Positions 45,647 through 58,321 are shown, counted from the first letter of the stretch. The stretch is DNA of 64,000 bases from Simmondsia chinensis (GCA_018398585.1 JAGTTD010000015.1:6391001-6455000), one strand, 5' to 3'. Numbers and translations: made by a program. Notes: generated by a model not told the origin, from the sequence alone.

Positions 45647-46883
45647 TGTTTCGGGATTTTTTGGTCAGGTTCTAGATGAGAGCGGGACTCAACCCTCACT
45701 TGAGAAAGCAGCTGCTGGCGCATTTAACCCGGGCTCCCCTGCAAAATAAATAAAGCCGTTAGAGAGACCCACGGGTTTTCCCGCGGGAGACCCCTACGAT
45801 GCCTAAGTTAGTAAAGGCATAATATTAATAACATATGATAAGTAAATAGCATAAAGTAAACAATAACAAATACTTATCATATACGAAGGGGGTCCTTGGT
45901 AGCTGGTGGCCGGAATACGTACTGGCGAGGTGGCCGGAATCCGTACCATTGAGGTGGCCGGAAAAGGGTGCCGGGGTTGAACGGGGACATGTGGGTGGCC
46001 CTTGGAGAAAGAAAGAAAGAAGAGAGAGAGAGTCGGGTTCTCCCTGGTGGTGGCCGGAGTGTTACTGGCTGGGGTGAGACCGGCAACGAGGTGGCGGCGA
46101 AGTGACCGGCGCCGCACCGGAGAAGACGGTCGGCTCAGGCCGGCACCGAAGGAGAGAGAAAAAGGAGAGAGAGTGGGTTGTTGGGTTCTTCTCCACTCCC
46201 CTTGGAGAGAGAGGGGAGATGGGTATTTATAGAGAGAGTTGGTGGACGATACCGGGGTGGTTGTACCGGCGAGGGTGTCAGGCGGTAGAGGTGTCGAGGT
46301 GGTCGGTGGTATGGAGGTGAGAGAGGGAGGCAGTAGTGGTGCCGAGGTGGTCGGCGATTCCGAGGTGAGAGAGGGAGGCGGTAGTGGTGCCGAGGTGGTC
46401 GGCGGTATTGAGGTGAGATAGGGGGGCGATAGTGGTGTCGAGGTGGTTGACGGTGCCGAGGTGAGAGAGGGGGGTGGTAGTGGTGCCGAGGTAGTCGGCG
46501 ATACCAAGGTGAGGGAGGGAGGCGGTAGTGGTGCCGAGGTGGTCGGCGGTACCAAGGTGAGAGAGGGGGACGGTAGTGGTGCGGGGGTGGTCGGGGGTAC
46601 CGAGGTGAGAGAGGGAGGCGGTAGTGGTGCCGAGGTGGTCGGCGGTACCGAGGTAGAGGCGGTAAGGGTCGGGCGGTCGGAGCTTGGAGGAGGCGGGGTG
46701 AGAGAGAGTGAGACGTGAGTGGTGAGAGAGGAGGGAGATGATGGTGGGGGTTTGAGGAGAGAGAGAGCACATGGGAGAGTCAGAGGAGAGAGAGAAAAGA
46801 GAGTAAATACAATTATTTTTAATTTTCGCTATTTATCTTGTTATCCAATTTTAATATTAATCTAGTTATTTTTATCCTCTACA
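45647..46883 (-). repeat. Element 2, 3' LTR (1237 bp)
   Basis: On the plus strand begins TGTTTCGGGA and ends CCTCTACA. Minus-strand TATA box at 46224-46231. Confidence 0.9.
46262..46665. repeat. 48-bp minisatellite in Element 2 U3 (left LTR)
   Basis: About eight 48-bp units of the form GTGAGAGAGGGAGGCGGTAG then TGGTGCCGAGGTGGTCGGCG then GTACCGAG. It lies just upstream of the minus-strand TATA box. Since 48 is a multiple of three, it produces long proline-rich spurious frames. Confidence 0.85.
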
Positions 46884-47870
46884 GTTAGCCCCCCACGCCA
46901 TGGGCGAATGGGGACCTGTTCACATTCGGCCGTGGAGTGTATAACATTCCAATACTCTGTCAATATGTGGACTGTCAAGATTTTGTTGATGAACGTTACT
47001 AGTTATGAGAAATTTTATAGGCGTTACCTGTGAGATCCTTTTAGATGAACATTGTTTTGGTTTATCCCTTCATGGTTTCTTTGTTGTGGTTTTACACGGG
47101 TAATTGGTTCTATGCTTCTTTGTTGATGAACGTTTTTAGCTTTTGGGATTTGTTTTAGGACTTAGAGAACTCGAGCCTTTTAAGGATCATGTTTGTTGGT
47201 TCTTCCCATTGCAGGGTACTGGAAGATCCCTATAATTGCTTGTGTAGGTAGTTAATGTGGGCGTGGTTTCATTTTATTTGTTAATTCTTGGTATGGCCCT
47301 TAGGAATTGTATTCTTGATAGGAGGCGCTCCTGGTCGAACAATGGTCTTTGGAGACATTGTTCTACCTGATGCGGTTAACTTTTAACGTGGCCTCTAGGA
47401 ATTGTATTTCTGACTGGAGGCTTTGTTCATGGTCGAATAACGATTGTTGGATACGTTTTTCTACTTAATTTCTTAGAGCGGTCATTCGGAGTGGTTAATT
47501 TTAAGATATTTCCAAATGTTGGCCGTGGGGCTTAGTTATGAATGACCGCGTATTTAGTCTCCAAATTCTTACTTAGGAACTGAGATGAAGCATGCCGTGA
47601 GCATTTTAATCCTTAGCCCCCAGCTGTGAACTGGATTGAAATGTATTGCGATTATTTTTAACTCCTAGGACGGAGTGTATTATCAATGTTTCTACTTCAC
47701 AGCCTACAACCGCAAACTGGGTCAGAGTGTATTACTTGCTTTAATATTGGCTTATGCTCAATTCGGCGTCGATACTGGTTGGAGCGCAAGTCGCGTGCCA
47801 AAGAGGCGTTTATGGCTCAAATATATTTTATCTGCCTGAGAACGGCTTACGGTTTAAGTATGTCTTTACC
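46884..47870. other. Element 2 interior, single-copy part
   Basis: No gene. Loosely repetitive words occur (for example GGAATTGTATTCTTGA[T/C] and GAGGC at 47300-47430). No protein domain was recognised. Confidence 0.5.
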
Positions 47871-48125
47871 TATCTGAGAAGGACTTGTGGTTATGTTTGA
47901 GTACTGCCTGCCTGAGAAGGACTTTATAGCGTAAATGTGACTTACCTACCTGAGAAGGGCTTACGGCTATTTCTGAGTACTGCTTGCCTGAGGAGGGCTT
48001 ATAGCGTAAATGTGGCCTACCTGCCTGAGAAGGGCTTACGGCTATGTCTGAATACTGCTTGCCGGAAAAGGGCTTATAGCGTAGGTGTGTCTTACCGGCC
48101 TGAGGAGGGCTTATGGCTTGACTAA
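47871..48125. repeat. 75-bp tandem repeat
   Basis: About 3.5 units; TGAGAAGG recurs at 47875, 47951 and 48026. Each unit has CCTGAGAAGGGCTTACGG and GGGCTTATAGCGTA. Confidence 0.8.
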
Positions 48126-48420
48126 CTATCATCAACCCCAATGTTAGGTGGGGCACACAACTGCGGGCTCTGAAACCAGTGAGAGTATACCTCCCGTCCC
48201 GATGTTAGGTGCAACACAAACAACCGCCCCGGTATTAGATGCGGAACACAAAATCGCAGGCTCTCAAACCGGCGAGAGTTTACCGCTCGTCCCTAATGTT
48301 AGGTGTGACACACAACCGCCCCCGTGTTGGAGGGGGCCCAAAAACCGCGGGCTCTCAAGCTGGTGAGACTTTACCGCCCGTCCTTGATGTTAGGTGGGAC
48401 ATACAGTTGCCAGACCATTT
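48126..48420. repeat. Tandem repeat of about 93 bp
   Basis: Three units marked by GC[G/A]GGCTCTCAAACCGGCGAG-like words at about 48162, 48256 and 48347, each with a GATGTTAGGTG segment. Confidence 0.7.
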
Positions 48421-49569
48421 TCAGCTTTCTTTTTTATAAGTGACACCGAGGCCCCATAGTTTAATGGTCTTAGAACACCGAGGCCTTCACATTAGGTGAA
48501 AGTCAAGTGGTTCCTTCACATTAGGTGAAGGGTGACCGCCCAACTTCTTCTTGCTCTGACTCCTCAACCTGAGCAAGAAGACCAAGCCCCCATTGCTCAA
48601 GGGACTTAGAATATCGAGGCTTTCACATTAGGCGAAAGTCGAGCGGTTCCTTCACATTAGGTGAAAGGTGACCGCCCAACTTCTTCTTGCTCTTTCTCTT
48701 CAACCAGAGCAAGAAGAACAAGCCCCCATTGTTCAAGGGACTTAGAACACTGAGGCTTTCCCATTAGGTGAAATCCAAGCGGGTCCTTCACATTAGGTGA
48801 AGGGTGACCGCCCAACTTCTTCTTGCTCTTTCTCCTCAATCTGAGCAAGAAGACCAAGCCCCTATTGTTCAAGGGACTTAGAACACTGAGGCTTTCACAT
48901 TAGATGAAAGCCAAGCGGTTCCTTCACATTAGGTGAAGGGTGACCGCCCAACTTGTTCTTGCTCTTACTCCTCAACCTGAGCAAGAAGACCAAGCCCCCT
49001 TTGTTCAAGGGACTTAGAATACCGAGGCATTCACATTAGGCGAAAGCTGAGCGGTTCTTTCACATTAGGTAAAGGGTGACCGCCCAATTTCGTCTTGCTC
49101 TTTCTCCCCAACCTGAGTAAGAAGACCAAGCCCCCATTGTTCCAGGAACTTAAAACACTGAGGCTTTCACATTAGGTGAAAACCAAGCGGTTCCTTCACA
49201 TTAGGTGGAGGATGACCACCCAACTTCTCCTTGCCCTTACTTCTCAACCTGAGCAAGAAGACCAAGCCCCCATTGTTCAAAGAACTTCGAATACCGAGGC
49301 TTTCACATTAGGTGAAAGCCGAGCGGTTCCTTCCCATTAGGTGAAGGGTGACCGCCCAACTTCTTCTTGCTCTTTCTCCTCAACCTGAGCAAGAAGACCA
49401 AGCCCCCATTGTTCAAGGGACTTAGAATACCGAGGCTTTCACATTAGGGGAAAGCCGAGCGGTTCCTTCACATTAGGTGAAGGGTGACCGGCCAACTTCT
49501 TCTTGCTCTTTCTCCTCAACCTGAGCAAGAAGACCACGCCCCATTGTTCAAGGGATTTAGAACACAGAG

Positions 49570-52500
49570 TAGAGGTGGCCAACGGGCCAGGCAGGCCCGG
49601 AAACTGCACCAGCCCGACCCGTGTTTGGCCCGGCCCGGCCCGAGGTCCCATGGGCCGGGCCTCAGGCCTATTTTTATTTTCGGCCGAGCCCGGCCTGGGC
49701 CCCGGGCCCAACGGCTCTAAAAAGGGCCATTGGGCTCGTTTTGAAGAGCCGTTCAACGGCTGTTTTATTAAAAAAAAAATTTATATTTTTTTTCCCTATA
49801 AATACTTAAACCTTCCCAACTCATTTTCTCACCAATTCTTCAATCTTCTCTTCTCTCTCTATACATTCATCATCTCCCATCTTCTCTAACTTTGCTAATT
49901 GCAAAAATTGTGCTCTAAAGTTCGAAGTTCGTAAAGTATTTGGCTGAAGTTCCAATTTCATTGTTCTCTTGTTTCGGTAATTTTAGTATCGCAATTTTAT
50001 TTGATTCGCATTTTTCGTTTTGTTAATTTGCATTACTACTTGCATTTTATAAATACTAATTACTTATACTAATATGGCACACAACTCTTCATCATCCTCT
50101 GGAGCCGGTCGTGTTAGTTCTAGCTCTTCTCGGCTACCCAGAATCCCTAAAAGGAGTAGAATTGTCTTACTTGATACTGAAGAACGAGCTTTTATACAAC
50201 CAGACCCAACACCCCCATACACTAATGATTGCATAGATTATAACTTTTCACAACAACAAGATTATCATGAGTCCGGTGGTGGTGGGGTTGGAGACTCACA
50301 AACTAATGAGGAACCCACACCCACCACCGAAGCCCAGTCTGAAACTAGTACCTCTACTAGTAGGCGTACAACTAATGGGATATGGAAGCACTTTACCCTT
50401 AATAAGACAACTAATAAAGCAACTTCTAAATTATGTGACCCACCTAAGGATTTTAGCCATCAAACTAGTAGTGGGACGGGCACATTAAACAGACATATAC
50501 TTAGGTGCCACCCCGAGCAATTCCCAGAAAAGAGCCAACAATGTCTAGTACAGCAAGTGACCGGTGCACTTGCTAATTTTAGGTTCTCTCAGGAGAGCAA
50601 CCGAAAGGGGCTAGCTAAATATATAATTATGAGTGAAAGGCCTTTTAATACCGGCGAAGACCCAAATTTCGTCAACTACTTCCAACGAAATGTTAATCCC
50701 GCCATTGTGAGGATTCCTCGGAACACCGTAAAGCGGGACGCTTTTACGTTGTACCACGGGATGAAAACTGGGGTCTTCACGAACACGAGCATGTTCTCGT
50801 TGACTTCGGACGTATGAACTTCGAAACCCAGCCAACCTTATATGTGCATAACGGCACACTGGACCGATGAATCCTTCATCGTGCAAAAGCGGATAATTCA
50901 TTTTGGACTTTTAGATTGCCCCCACAATGCCGAGGTAATTACGGGTGTGATTATGTCGGCAGTCCACGACTGGGGCATAGAGCGACGTATCTTCAGTATT
51001 ACGTTTGACAATGCTGCCAATAACACTGCAGCCGTTACACATTTAATTAGGCAAATGAGACCCATGTTAGGTGGGAAGTGTTTCCATATTTGTTGCGTTT
51101 GTCACATTTTGCATTTAATGGTAACGGATGGTTTAGATCTCATAAAAGCATCCCTTATCACCTTAAGATCGGTAATAATATCTGTAAAATCATCCAGCAC
51201 TAGAAAAAGAAAATTTAAAAATTTATGTAGGTTGCATAACATAGAATATAAATAATTCAAATTAGACTCCCAAAATATGTGGTCGTCTATGGTAGAAATG
51301 TTAGAGCGCCTTCAACCATACAAAGACGTTCTAATGGAATACGCCTAGGAAAATCATGCAGAATGGAGCGATTACAACCTGGCCGGTATAAATTGGGAGA
51401 CAATAGATCAAATTTGTAACTTTTTTAGCATATTTAAAGAGGCAATAACATTTTTTTCGGGTTGCTACTATTCGACCATGCCTCAAGCAATATCAAGATT
51501 GCTTGATATTGTCAATTGGATGGTGGGTAATGAATCCAACCCCGTTTTGTTCGCATTGATTCAGGCAATGAATGAAAAGTTTGCCAAATATTATTTCGAG
51601 TTACCTCTTACATACTACTTTACAACTACTTTAGACCCTCGTTGTAAATGCTCGGGTTTCAACTTGTTTTGCCAACATTTTTTCACGTATTTGAATCCTG
51701 CTCTTAATATCAATACTTTCATTGCCGATGTCAATAGCGACTTGCGTAGTTTATTTTCTCAATATTTTCGTCGATTAGCGTCCAATAATCCTAGTACTGC
51801 TGCAGTAGGATCTTCCACATCTAGTGAAAGTAGTTCACACACGTCATATTCGTGGAAGTTGTTAGAGCATTTTACGCCCACAGCAGCCCCCACATCATGT
51901 GACGAGTTAGATTATTATTTACGGACACCGATGGTCCATGTTTTCGGGCCGCCGGCCAACCCGAATTTTGACCTGTTACAATGGTGGAACATAAACCAAA
52001 CCCAGTATCCCGTGCTTTCCACTATGGCACGTGATATACTAAGTTGTCCGGTGTCTTCAGTAGCATCGGAGTGTGCTTTCAGTCTTGGTGGCAGGTTGCT
52101 TGGAACGAAGAGGGCAAAGCTATCACCATCAAGCTTGGAGATGTCCGTGTGCTGGAAGGATTGGCTGCTAGCAGAGGCAAGAGATCAACAGAGAATGAAG
52201 CTGAATTCATCGAGCGATGAAGATGACGACCGTACAACCGATACCTCAAATGATGGCCTAGATACCCCCGAAGGCGATTGATATCAACACTTTTATATGT
52301 CAATTATTTACTTTTGAATATTGATATCAAAAGACTACCGCACCCCCCATATATCTCAAAAGACGACCGCACCCCCCATATGTCAAACTTTGTATTTGTA
52401 CTTATATTTGTTACGTTATTTATGTACCATTATTTTTTTTGATAAGATATTTACCATTACTTATTGTGTATTTTATTTTATTATATATATTTAATGTATA

Positions 52501-52846
52501 TTTAGCATTATTAGTGCTTGAAAAAAAATATATTTATATCTCATATTATTTATCAATGAATTACAATAATTTTAGTACAAAACGACTTTGTATTATAGCT
52601 CTTTTTTTCCCTTTAGTACAAAAACGAATTTAGTACAAAAATCGGGCCCAGGCCCGGCCCGAACCGGCCCGCCTGCACTGTAGCGGGCCCGGGCAGGGCC
52701 TGGCCCTCGAGGCCCCAGGGTCGGGCCGGGCCGAGCCGGGCCAGGATCGGTTCCCAGACGGGCCTCGGCCCGGCCCAGCCAGCTACAGTGCGGGTCGACC
52801 GGGCTTCGGCCAAGGCCCAGCTCGGCCCGCCCGTTGGCCACCACTA
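49570..52846 (+). mobile_element. hAT transposon, 3277 bp
   Basis: The inverted ends are TAGAGGTGGCCAACGGGC and TAGTGGTGGCCAACGGGC (one mismatch). The 8-bp target duplication is ACACAGAG (49562-49569) and ACGCAGAG (52847-52854), which sits on the ACACTGAG of the 136-bp array unit. The subterminal 150-200 bp at each end are crowded with GGCCC/GGGCC, likely transposase-binding sites. It carries one transposase gene, now broken. Confidence 0.95.
50074..52281 (+). pseudogene. hAT transposase, one frame with three nonsense codons
   Basis: The frame from ATG 50074 to the stop at 52279 never shifts but has TGA at 50818, TAA at 51253 and TAG at 51346. A BED zinc-finger region lies at residues 102-146 (WKHF...LCDPP...LNRHILRCH), but the second cysteine of the usual C-x2-C is missing. 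The RNase H-like core follows: LTSDV (then the TGA where tryptophan is usual), YMCITAHW, FDNAANN, and CCVCHILHLMV. The C-terminal dimerisation domain spans about codons 630-700 (DELDYYLRTP, YPVLSTMARDILSCPVSSVA, ECAFSLGGRLL). A recent loss of function. The N-terminal 100 residues are serine-rich and weakly conserved, as usual. Confidence 0.93.
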
Positions 52847-54000
52847 ACGCAGAGGCTTTCACATTAGGTGAAAGCCAAGCGGTTCCTTTACATTCAGTGT
52901 AGGATGCCCGCCCAACTTCTTCTTGCTCTTTCTCCTTAACCTAAGCAAGAAGACCAAGCCCCCATTGTTCAACGGATTTAGAACACTGAGGCTTTCACAT
53001 TAGGTGAAAGTCGAGCGGTTCCTTCACATTAGGTGAAGGGTGACCGCCCAACTTCTTCTTGCTCTTTCTCCTCAACCTGAGCAAGAAGACCAAGCCCCCA
53101 ATGTTCAAGGGACTTAGAACACTGAGGCTTTCACATTAGGTGAAAGCCAAGTGGTTCCTTCACATTAGGTGAAGGGTGACCGCCCAACTTCTTCTTGTTC
53201 CTACTCCTCAACCTGAGCAACAAGACCAAGCCCCCTTTGTTCAAGGGACTTAGAATACCGAGGCTTTCACATTAGGCGAAAGCCGAGCGGTTCCTTCACA
53301 TTAGGTGAAGGGTGACCTCCCGACTTCTTCTTGCTGTTTCTCCTCAACCTGAGCTATAAGACCAAGCCCCCATTGTTCAAGGGACTTAGAACACTGAGGC
53401 TTTCACATTAGGTGAAAGCCAAGCGGTTCCTTCACATTAGGTGAAGGATGACCGTCCAACTTCTTCTTGCTCTTTCTCCTCAACCTGAGCAAGAAGACCA
53501 AGCCCTCATTGTTCAAGGGACTTAGAACACTGAGGCTTTCACATTAGGTGAAAGCCAAGCGGCTCCTTCACATTAGGTGAAGGACGACCGCCCAACTTCT
53601 TCTTGCCCTTACTCCTCAACCTGAGCAAGAAGACCAAGCCCCCATTGTTCAAGGGACTTAGAACACTGAGACTTTCACATTAGGTAAAAGCCAAGTAGTT
53701 CCTTCACCTTCCTCTTTCTCCTCAACCTGAGCAAAAAGACCAAGCTCCCATTGTTCAAGGGACTTAGAACACTAAGGCTTTCACATTAGGTGAATGCCAA
53801 GCGGTTCCTTCACATTAGGTGAAGGGTGACAGCCCAACTTCTTATTGCTCTTACTCCTCAACCTGAGCAAGAAAACCAAGCCCCCCTTGTTCATGAGACT
53901 TAGAGCACTGAGGCTTTCACATTAGGTGAAACCGAAGCGTTTCCTTCCCAATAGGTGAAGGGTGGCCGCCGAACTTCTTTCTGCTCCCTTTCTAACCAGA

Positions 54001-54770
54001 GCATGCAGTAACCGAGCCCCCATTGTTAAAGGGACTCGTAGTACTGCAGACCTTCACGTTAGGTGAAGGTTAACCGCCTGCAGGCTTTCACGTTAAGTGA
54101 AAGCTAACCGCCTGCTGACCTACATGTTAGGTGAAGGTTAACGGCCTGTGGACCTTCACGTTAGGTGAATGTTAACCGCCTGCTCACCTTCACGTTAGGT
54201 GAAGGTTAACTGCCTGCTGACCTTCACGTTGGGTGAAGGTCAATCGCCAAACAATTGTTTGCTCCCTTTTTAACCAGAGCACGCAGTACCGATCCCCCAT
54301 TGTTAAAGGGACTCGTAGTACTGCAGACCTTCACATTCGGTGAAGGTTAACCGCCTCCGGGCCTTCACGTTAGGTGAAGGTTAATCACCAAACAACTTCT
54401 TGCTTCCTTTTTAACAAGAGCAAGAAATACCGAGCCCCCATTGTTAAAGGGACTCATTATATAGTGGGCTTTTGCGTTAGGTGAAAGCCAAACAATTTCT
54501 TGCCCCTTTTCCAACCTGAGCAAGAAATACCGAGCCCCCATTATTAAAGGGACTCATAGTACTGCAGATTTTCGAGTTAGGCGAAAGCTAACTGCTTGCG
54601 AACCTTCACATTAGGTGAAAGTTAACCGCCAAACAATTTTCGGCTTCTCTTTTTTAATCTGGAGCAGAACAAGACACCTGCGGACTTCCACGTTCGGTGG
54701 AATTTAACCGCCCACCACCCGTAGAACTGTGGACTTTCACGTTAGGTGAAAGCTAACCGCGGTTGATAAT
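54001..54770. repeat. 34-bp hairpin repeats and degenerate array end
   Basis: 54040-54245 has about six 34-bp units of the form CTTCACGTTAGGTGAAGGTT + AACCGCC + TGCTGA. The rest mixes hairpins with the TTGCTC...GAGCA stem. The hairpin motif is the same as in the 136-bp unit. Confidence 0.85.
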
Positions 54771-57700
54771 TCTAGCTTCCAATCCTTGCCCTGAAGCTAA
54801 GTTAACGTAAACCACATAAGAGGCGTCAAAGCCCCAACTCATTACATAAGAAACATCAAATCCCTAGTCCCAAGTTAAGGAGTTAAGCTAAACATAAATC
54901 ACATAAGTGACGTATATCATGTAAACTGCATTGAGAATGTAATTAACATAAGGGATGTAAATCATAAAAAACGCTAAGCCCCCAGTTTATAATCAGGGAC
55001 TGGACTGAATGCAAATCCCATAGGGAACATTAATCACGTAATTTTCTACGAAAAAGATAAATTACGTAAAATTATATGGAGAACGTTGAATCCTCTGCTG
55101 TCAAGTAAATACCGTTGCTCATCGTTATTGAGGAACGATAAGTTCCGCACTTGCCGAGAGGCAGTTTGAATAGGTATCCCGTTCAGGTGTGCAAAACCAT
55201 TAATAAGGATGCAATTATTTGTATTTGTTAATGAGCATGGCTTGCAGCTTACACGCGTCTTGTTAAAAATGCTAGACTCATTTTAACACCATTGTAAGTC
55301 TAAGGAGTAACGTGCCCCTTGAATCCTAAAGGTACGAAGTCTTTTAAGGCTTTACCCTTAATCCCAAGAGTATCGAACTCTCTGTTGGCGAGCAGATGAG
55401 CCAAGACCAGTGTCCCGATGAAGTTATGGCTACCCTTGCGGTGATAGCACCCGGGTGAGGGTATTGGGCGTAATACCAGGCCAAGTTCTTTGGCGGTATT
55501 GTTTAGCCGAGAGTGTTGAGGCTGTTAACAGCTAGGCTCAGTTGGTGACATTGTGTAGCCATCTTTGGTTGGTTGTGCGTATTTCACCGAATTTAGTGAC
55601 GATTGGGTTTTGGCCAAACGGGCAGAGGGCACCATTTGGTGACCTCGCTATGACTTTTAAGAGATTATCCCCAAGATTGTTAGTGGTTACTTTTTTTAAA
55701 TTACGTGGCCATACGTTACCCACTAAAGGGGTTAATGAGGCCACCAGGCTAAGTTTGTTGGGGTTAGGATTTAGCCAAGCTTGCTGGCGGCAACTTCACT
55801 GTTTGTTCATTTTGACGCTGTCCGTTGGTTACCCACGGTAGCCTATGGTACCGTTGGTTGGTGTTGGCCTAACTAGTGGTAAATTTTTTATTTACCTAAG
55901 TTGAAAGGTGAGCAGTGAAGCTTTAAAAAAGCTTTCGCCAACAAAGTTGGTGGTCGCAGAGATCTTGGGGTGTTGAAGGCAACATCCCCACTAACGGACC
56001 CTTTATCATGCTTGTTGGTAGTGTTCCAATTAAGTTGGGTGCCCAAGAGGCAAACTTTGACGGGTTTGGCCTCACACGTTATCATTGGCGAAGCCCCCAG
56101 TTTTAGGCGGCGTCATGAAAATGAGGATAGGCTGTCGTCACTACACAGCCAACCCAATGGGCGGCTGCACCTAATCAAGGTAAATAGTGCAAAGCCAAGT
56201 TATTAGACGAGGCTTTAGCTGACCTCGCAATTGGCTTTAACGAGTCACTCGAGTTTGTTGGCGATGGCTTTTACCGATGAGCTACTCAGTCAAGGAGTTG
56301 GCAATGCTATTCGGCCAAGCTCAACGGTGGTTATCGAGCCTATGGGTGCAGCCAAGTTTATTGCCAAGGCGCCCGATTGACATTGTTAAGTTTACTTCGT
56401 GGTGACTTAAGCCTCCCATTATCAGTGGTAAAGTTCTTATTGGCGAGTCTTTACTAATGATGCCAAGTGACATTGGTTGGCCACCGCAACTTTGTTTACA
56501 GATTTTTGCATCGCGTATTAACGTTGGCGCCATTTTGGTGTTCGCCTAGTTCAAGGGCGGCAACGTCATTATCTAAGGGAGCTCTTGAAGGGCGTTACCT
56601 CTATGTTAGGCAATTGGCGGTAATCGTCCACCTAGCTCAAATTTTTCTTTATTTGGGTTGCTTTTTGGTTAAGGATTTTGCCGCCTTTACACATAATAGT
56701 ATTCTAGTTCAATTTAATTGTTGCTAGTGTATGAGTTAGCATATTTTGAAATATCATATTTGGCACAAGTTTAAGTTATATGAATAGCAAAAATTAAGAA
56801 ACGAATATATTCAGACTTAAACACCATGCAGTGAAGTTTTCTATGCGATGAGATTTCTCTTATTCCCAATTAAGAACAGGAGCTACTTGATAAAAGTCTT
56901 TAATATAGTGGCCCCTATGAATAATAAAAGTTCAACCCATCTTTTCTAGTTTAATCACATATCTACTTAAAATATATCAGCTGGGTTAGAATTGACTTAA
57001 ATCAACTTTAGTTAGATAAAAAATTTAGTGAGCAATTTCCGGAAAACGGGAGTGACACAATTCGTGTATTGCCGCGAATCCAGGACGGGAAATCTGATAA
57101 AATTATTTATGTGTAATTGAAGTAAGAATATTAAGAAAAGAACCTATAACATGCTCTAAAGCTCGAGATATGCTGTTAGTTTTACTATAAAATTTAAAAC
57201 TACAACTTTTTTACGAATTTTGCTTGAACTTTTAGATTAAAAATATTATGAAAAATACCCATACTGTAGTCCGAAGCTCATGACAGGCTGTGAAGTTAAA
57301 TTGAAATTTGCTATAAATTTACTGAAAAATTCAGACCTGAAGTCTTACTCTAAATGCATTAGAAAAAGACATAAAAATAAAGTCAAATCCAGAACTCATC
57401 TGGTGTTCAAACCGAAATTAGAGAATAGTTAAAGTACAGAGAAATTCACCATGCTCACAGTTCATTCTTTTATATGTACTAGAACTCGTGTGAAACGTAA
57501 ATTTACTTTGTAATATGGTCGAACACGCAACTCGACTTCCGTACTAAATTTCTAGCTATATGACATCCATGAATATGTGGGGTGCAGAATAAGAAAGAAA
57601 AAATTAACTTTAAAGCGTGTTTATGTCTGGTTTGGGAGAAAATTGGCCTCATTTTTCTTTTGTGTGGCATTTTTTATCAAAAGAGTTGCATTTAGTTTTA

Positions 57701-58321
57701 TATATTTACCGTTAGTAGGGTTTACTCATCTATTCAAGATTGATTCTTCCGATTTGAATGGAGTTAGGTGTGGAATTTGAACGACATGCTTTGACTTGTA
57801 AAACTAACAATCCTCGAACATGTATTTGAGGATCAATACATGAATAGTAAATTTTAAAGTTAAAGTGTAGTATTCTTATGATACGAACAATAAACTTTAA
57901 TAATAATCCTTGAAACTTAACTTATTTATAGTTTCCTCGTACAGCTAATGTGGAAATTACAGTACGAGTACTTACACCAGTGTAGACATTATAAATGTTT
58001 ACATTGAATAAAATTGGACAAACATTCCAAACTTTCTCCAAACATCCAGGGTCTTTCTTCTCTCTCTCTCTTTTTTTTTTTTTAGCTACGAATTTTTTTA
58101 AAAATTTAGAAGTAAAACTTGCCTCAAATTTACTGACAACTTACATCTAAAATCCTAATTTAGAGGTATTAGAAGGCAAATAAACAGAGAAAAATTGAAA
58201 TTAAAGACTTATCTGAGGTTAAACGGGTATTGTAACCCCGAATCTTGTGAGGGTCTTAGGTGATTTGCACGGGAAAACAGGTTAAACCCTAGCAAGCTAT
58301 CTTCCCACAGATGGCGCCTAT
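54771..58321. other. Element 2 interior, right part
   Basis: No gene was recognised. 55400-56720 is rich in TTGGCGG and GCCAAG words, suggesting a heavily decayed repeat. The rest is AT-rich. The right end carries the primer-site-like sequence on the minus strand (58300-58320). Confidence 0.5.

Larger units (their letters stand above)
48440..54000. repeat. 136-bp hairpin-rich tandem array, split by a hAT element
   Basis: The marker GGGACTTAGA recurs at 48601, 48737, 48873 and 49009, exactly 136 bp apart. About eight units lie left of the hAT element and about eight to its right. Each unit has three dyads: CTTTCACATTAGGTGAAAG, CCTTCACATTAGGTGAAGG, and TTCTTGCTC paired with GAGCAAGAA across about 14 bases. 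136 is not a multiple of three, so it is not protein-coding. Confidence 0.93.

Noticed and set aside
45803..46770. Long proline- and leucine-rich minus-strand open frames (up to 250 codons), also at 58549-59419
   Set aside because: They are produced by the 48-bp minisatellite in the Element 2 LTR, whose length is a multiple of three, so several frames stay open. No domain, and the same frames occur in both LTRs.
49439..49889. Open frames rich in G, P and A at the hAT ends, also at 52593-52862
   Set aside because: Created by GGCCC clusters of the subterminal regions; not conserved coding.
48440..54770. CRISPR-like array of regularly spaced repeats
   Set aside because: Units are contiguous 136-bp tandem repeats without unique spacers, within a plant LTR element; no cas genes.
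57577..57780. 67-codon frame MGCRIRKKKLTLKRV...
   Set aside because: No homology recognised, inside the non-coding interior of Element 2.
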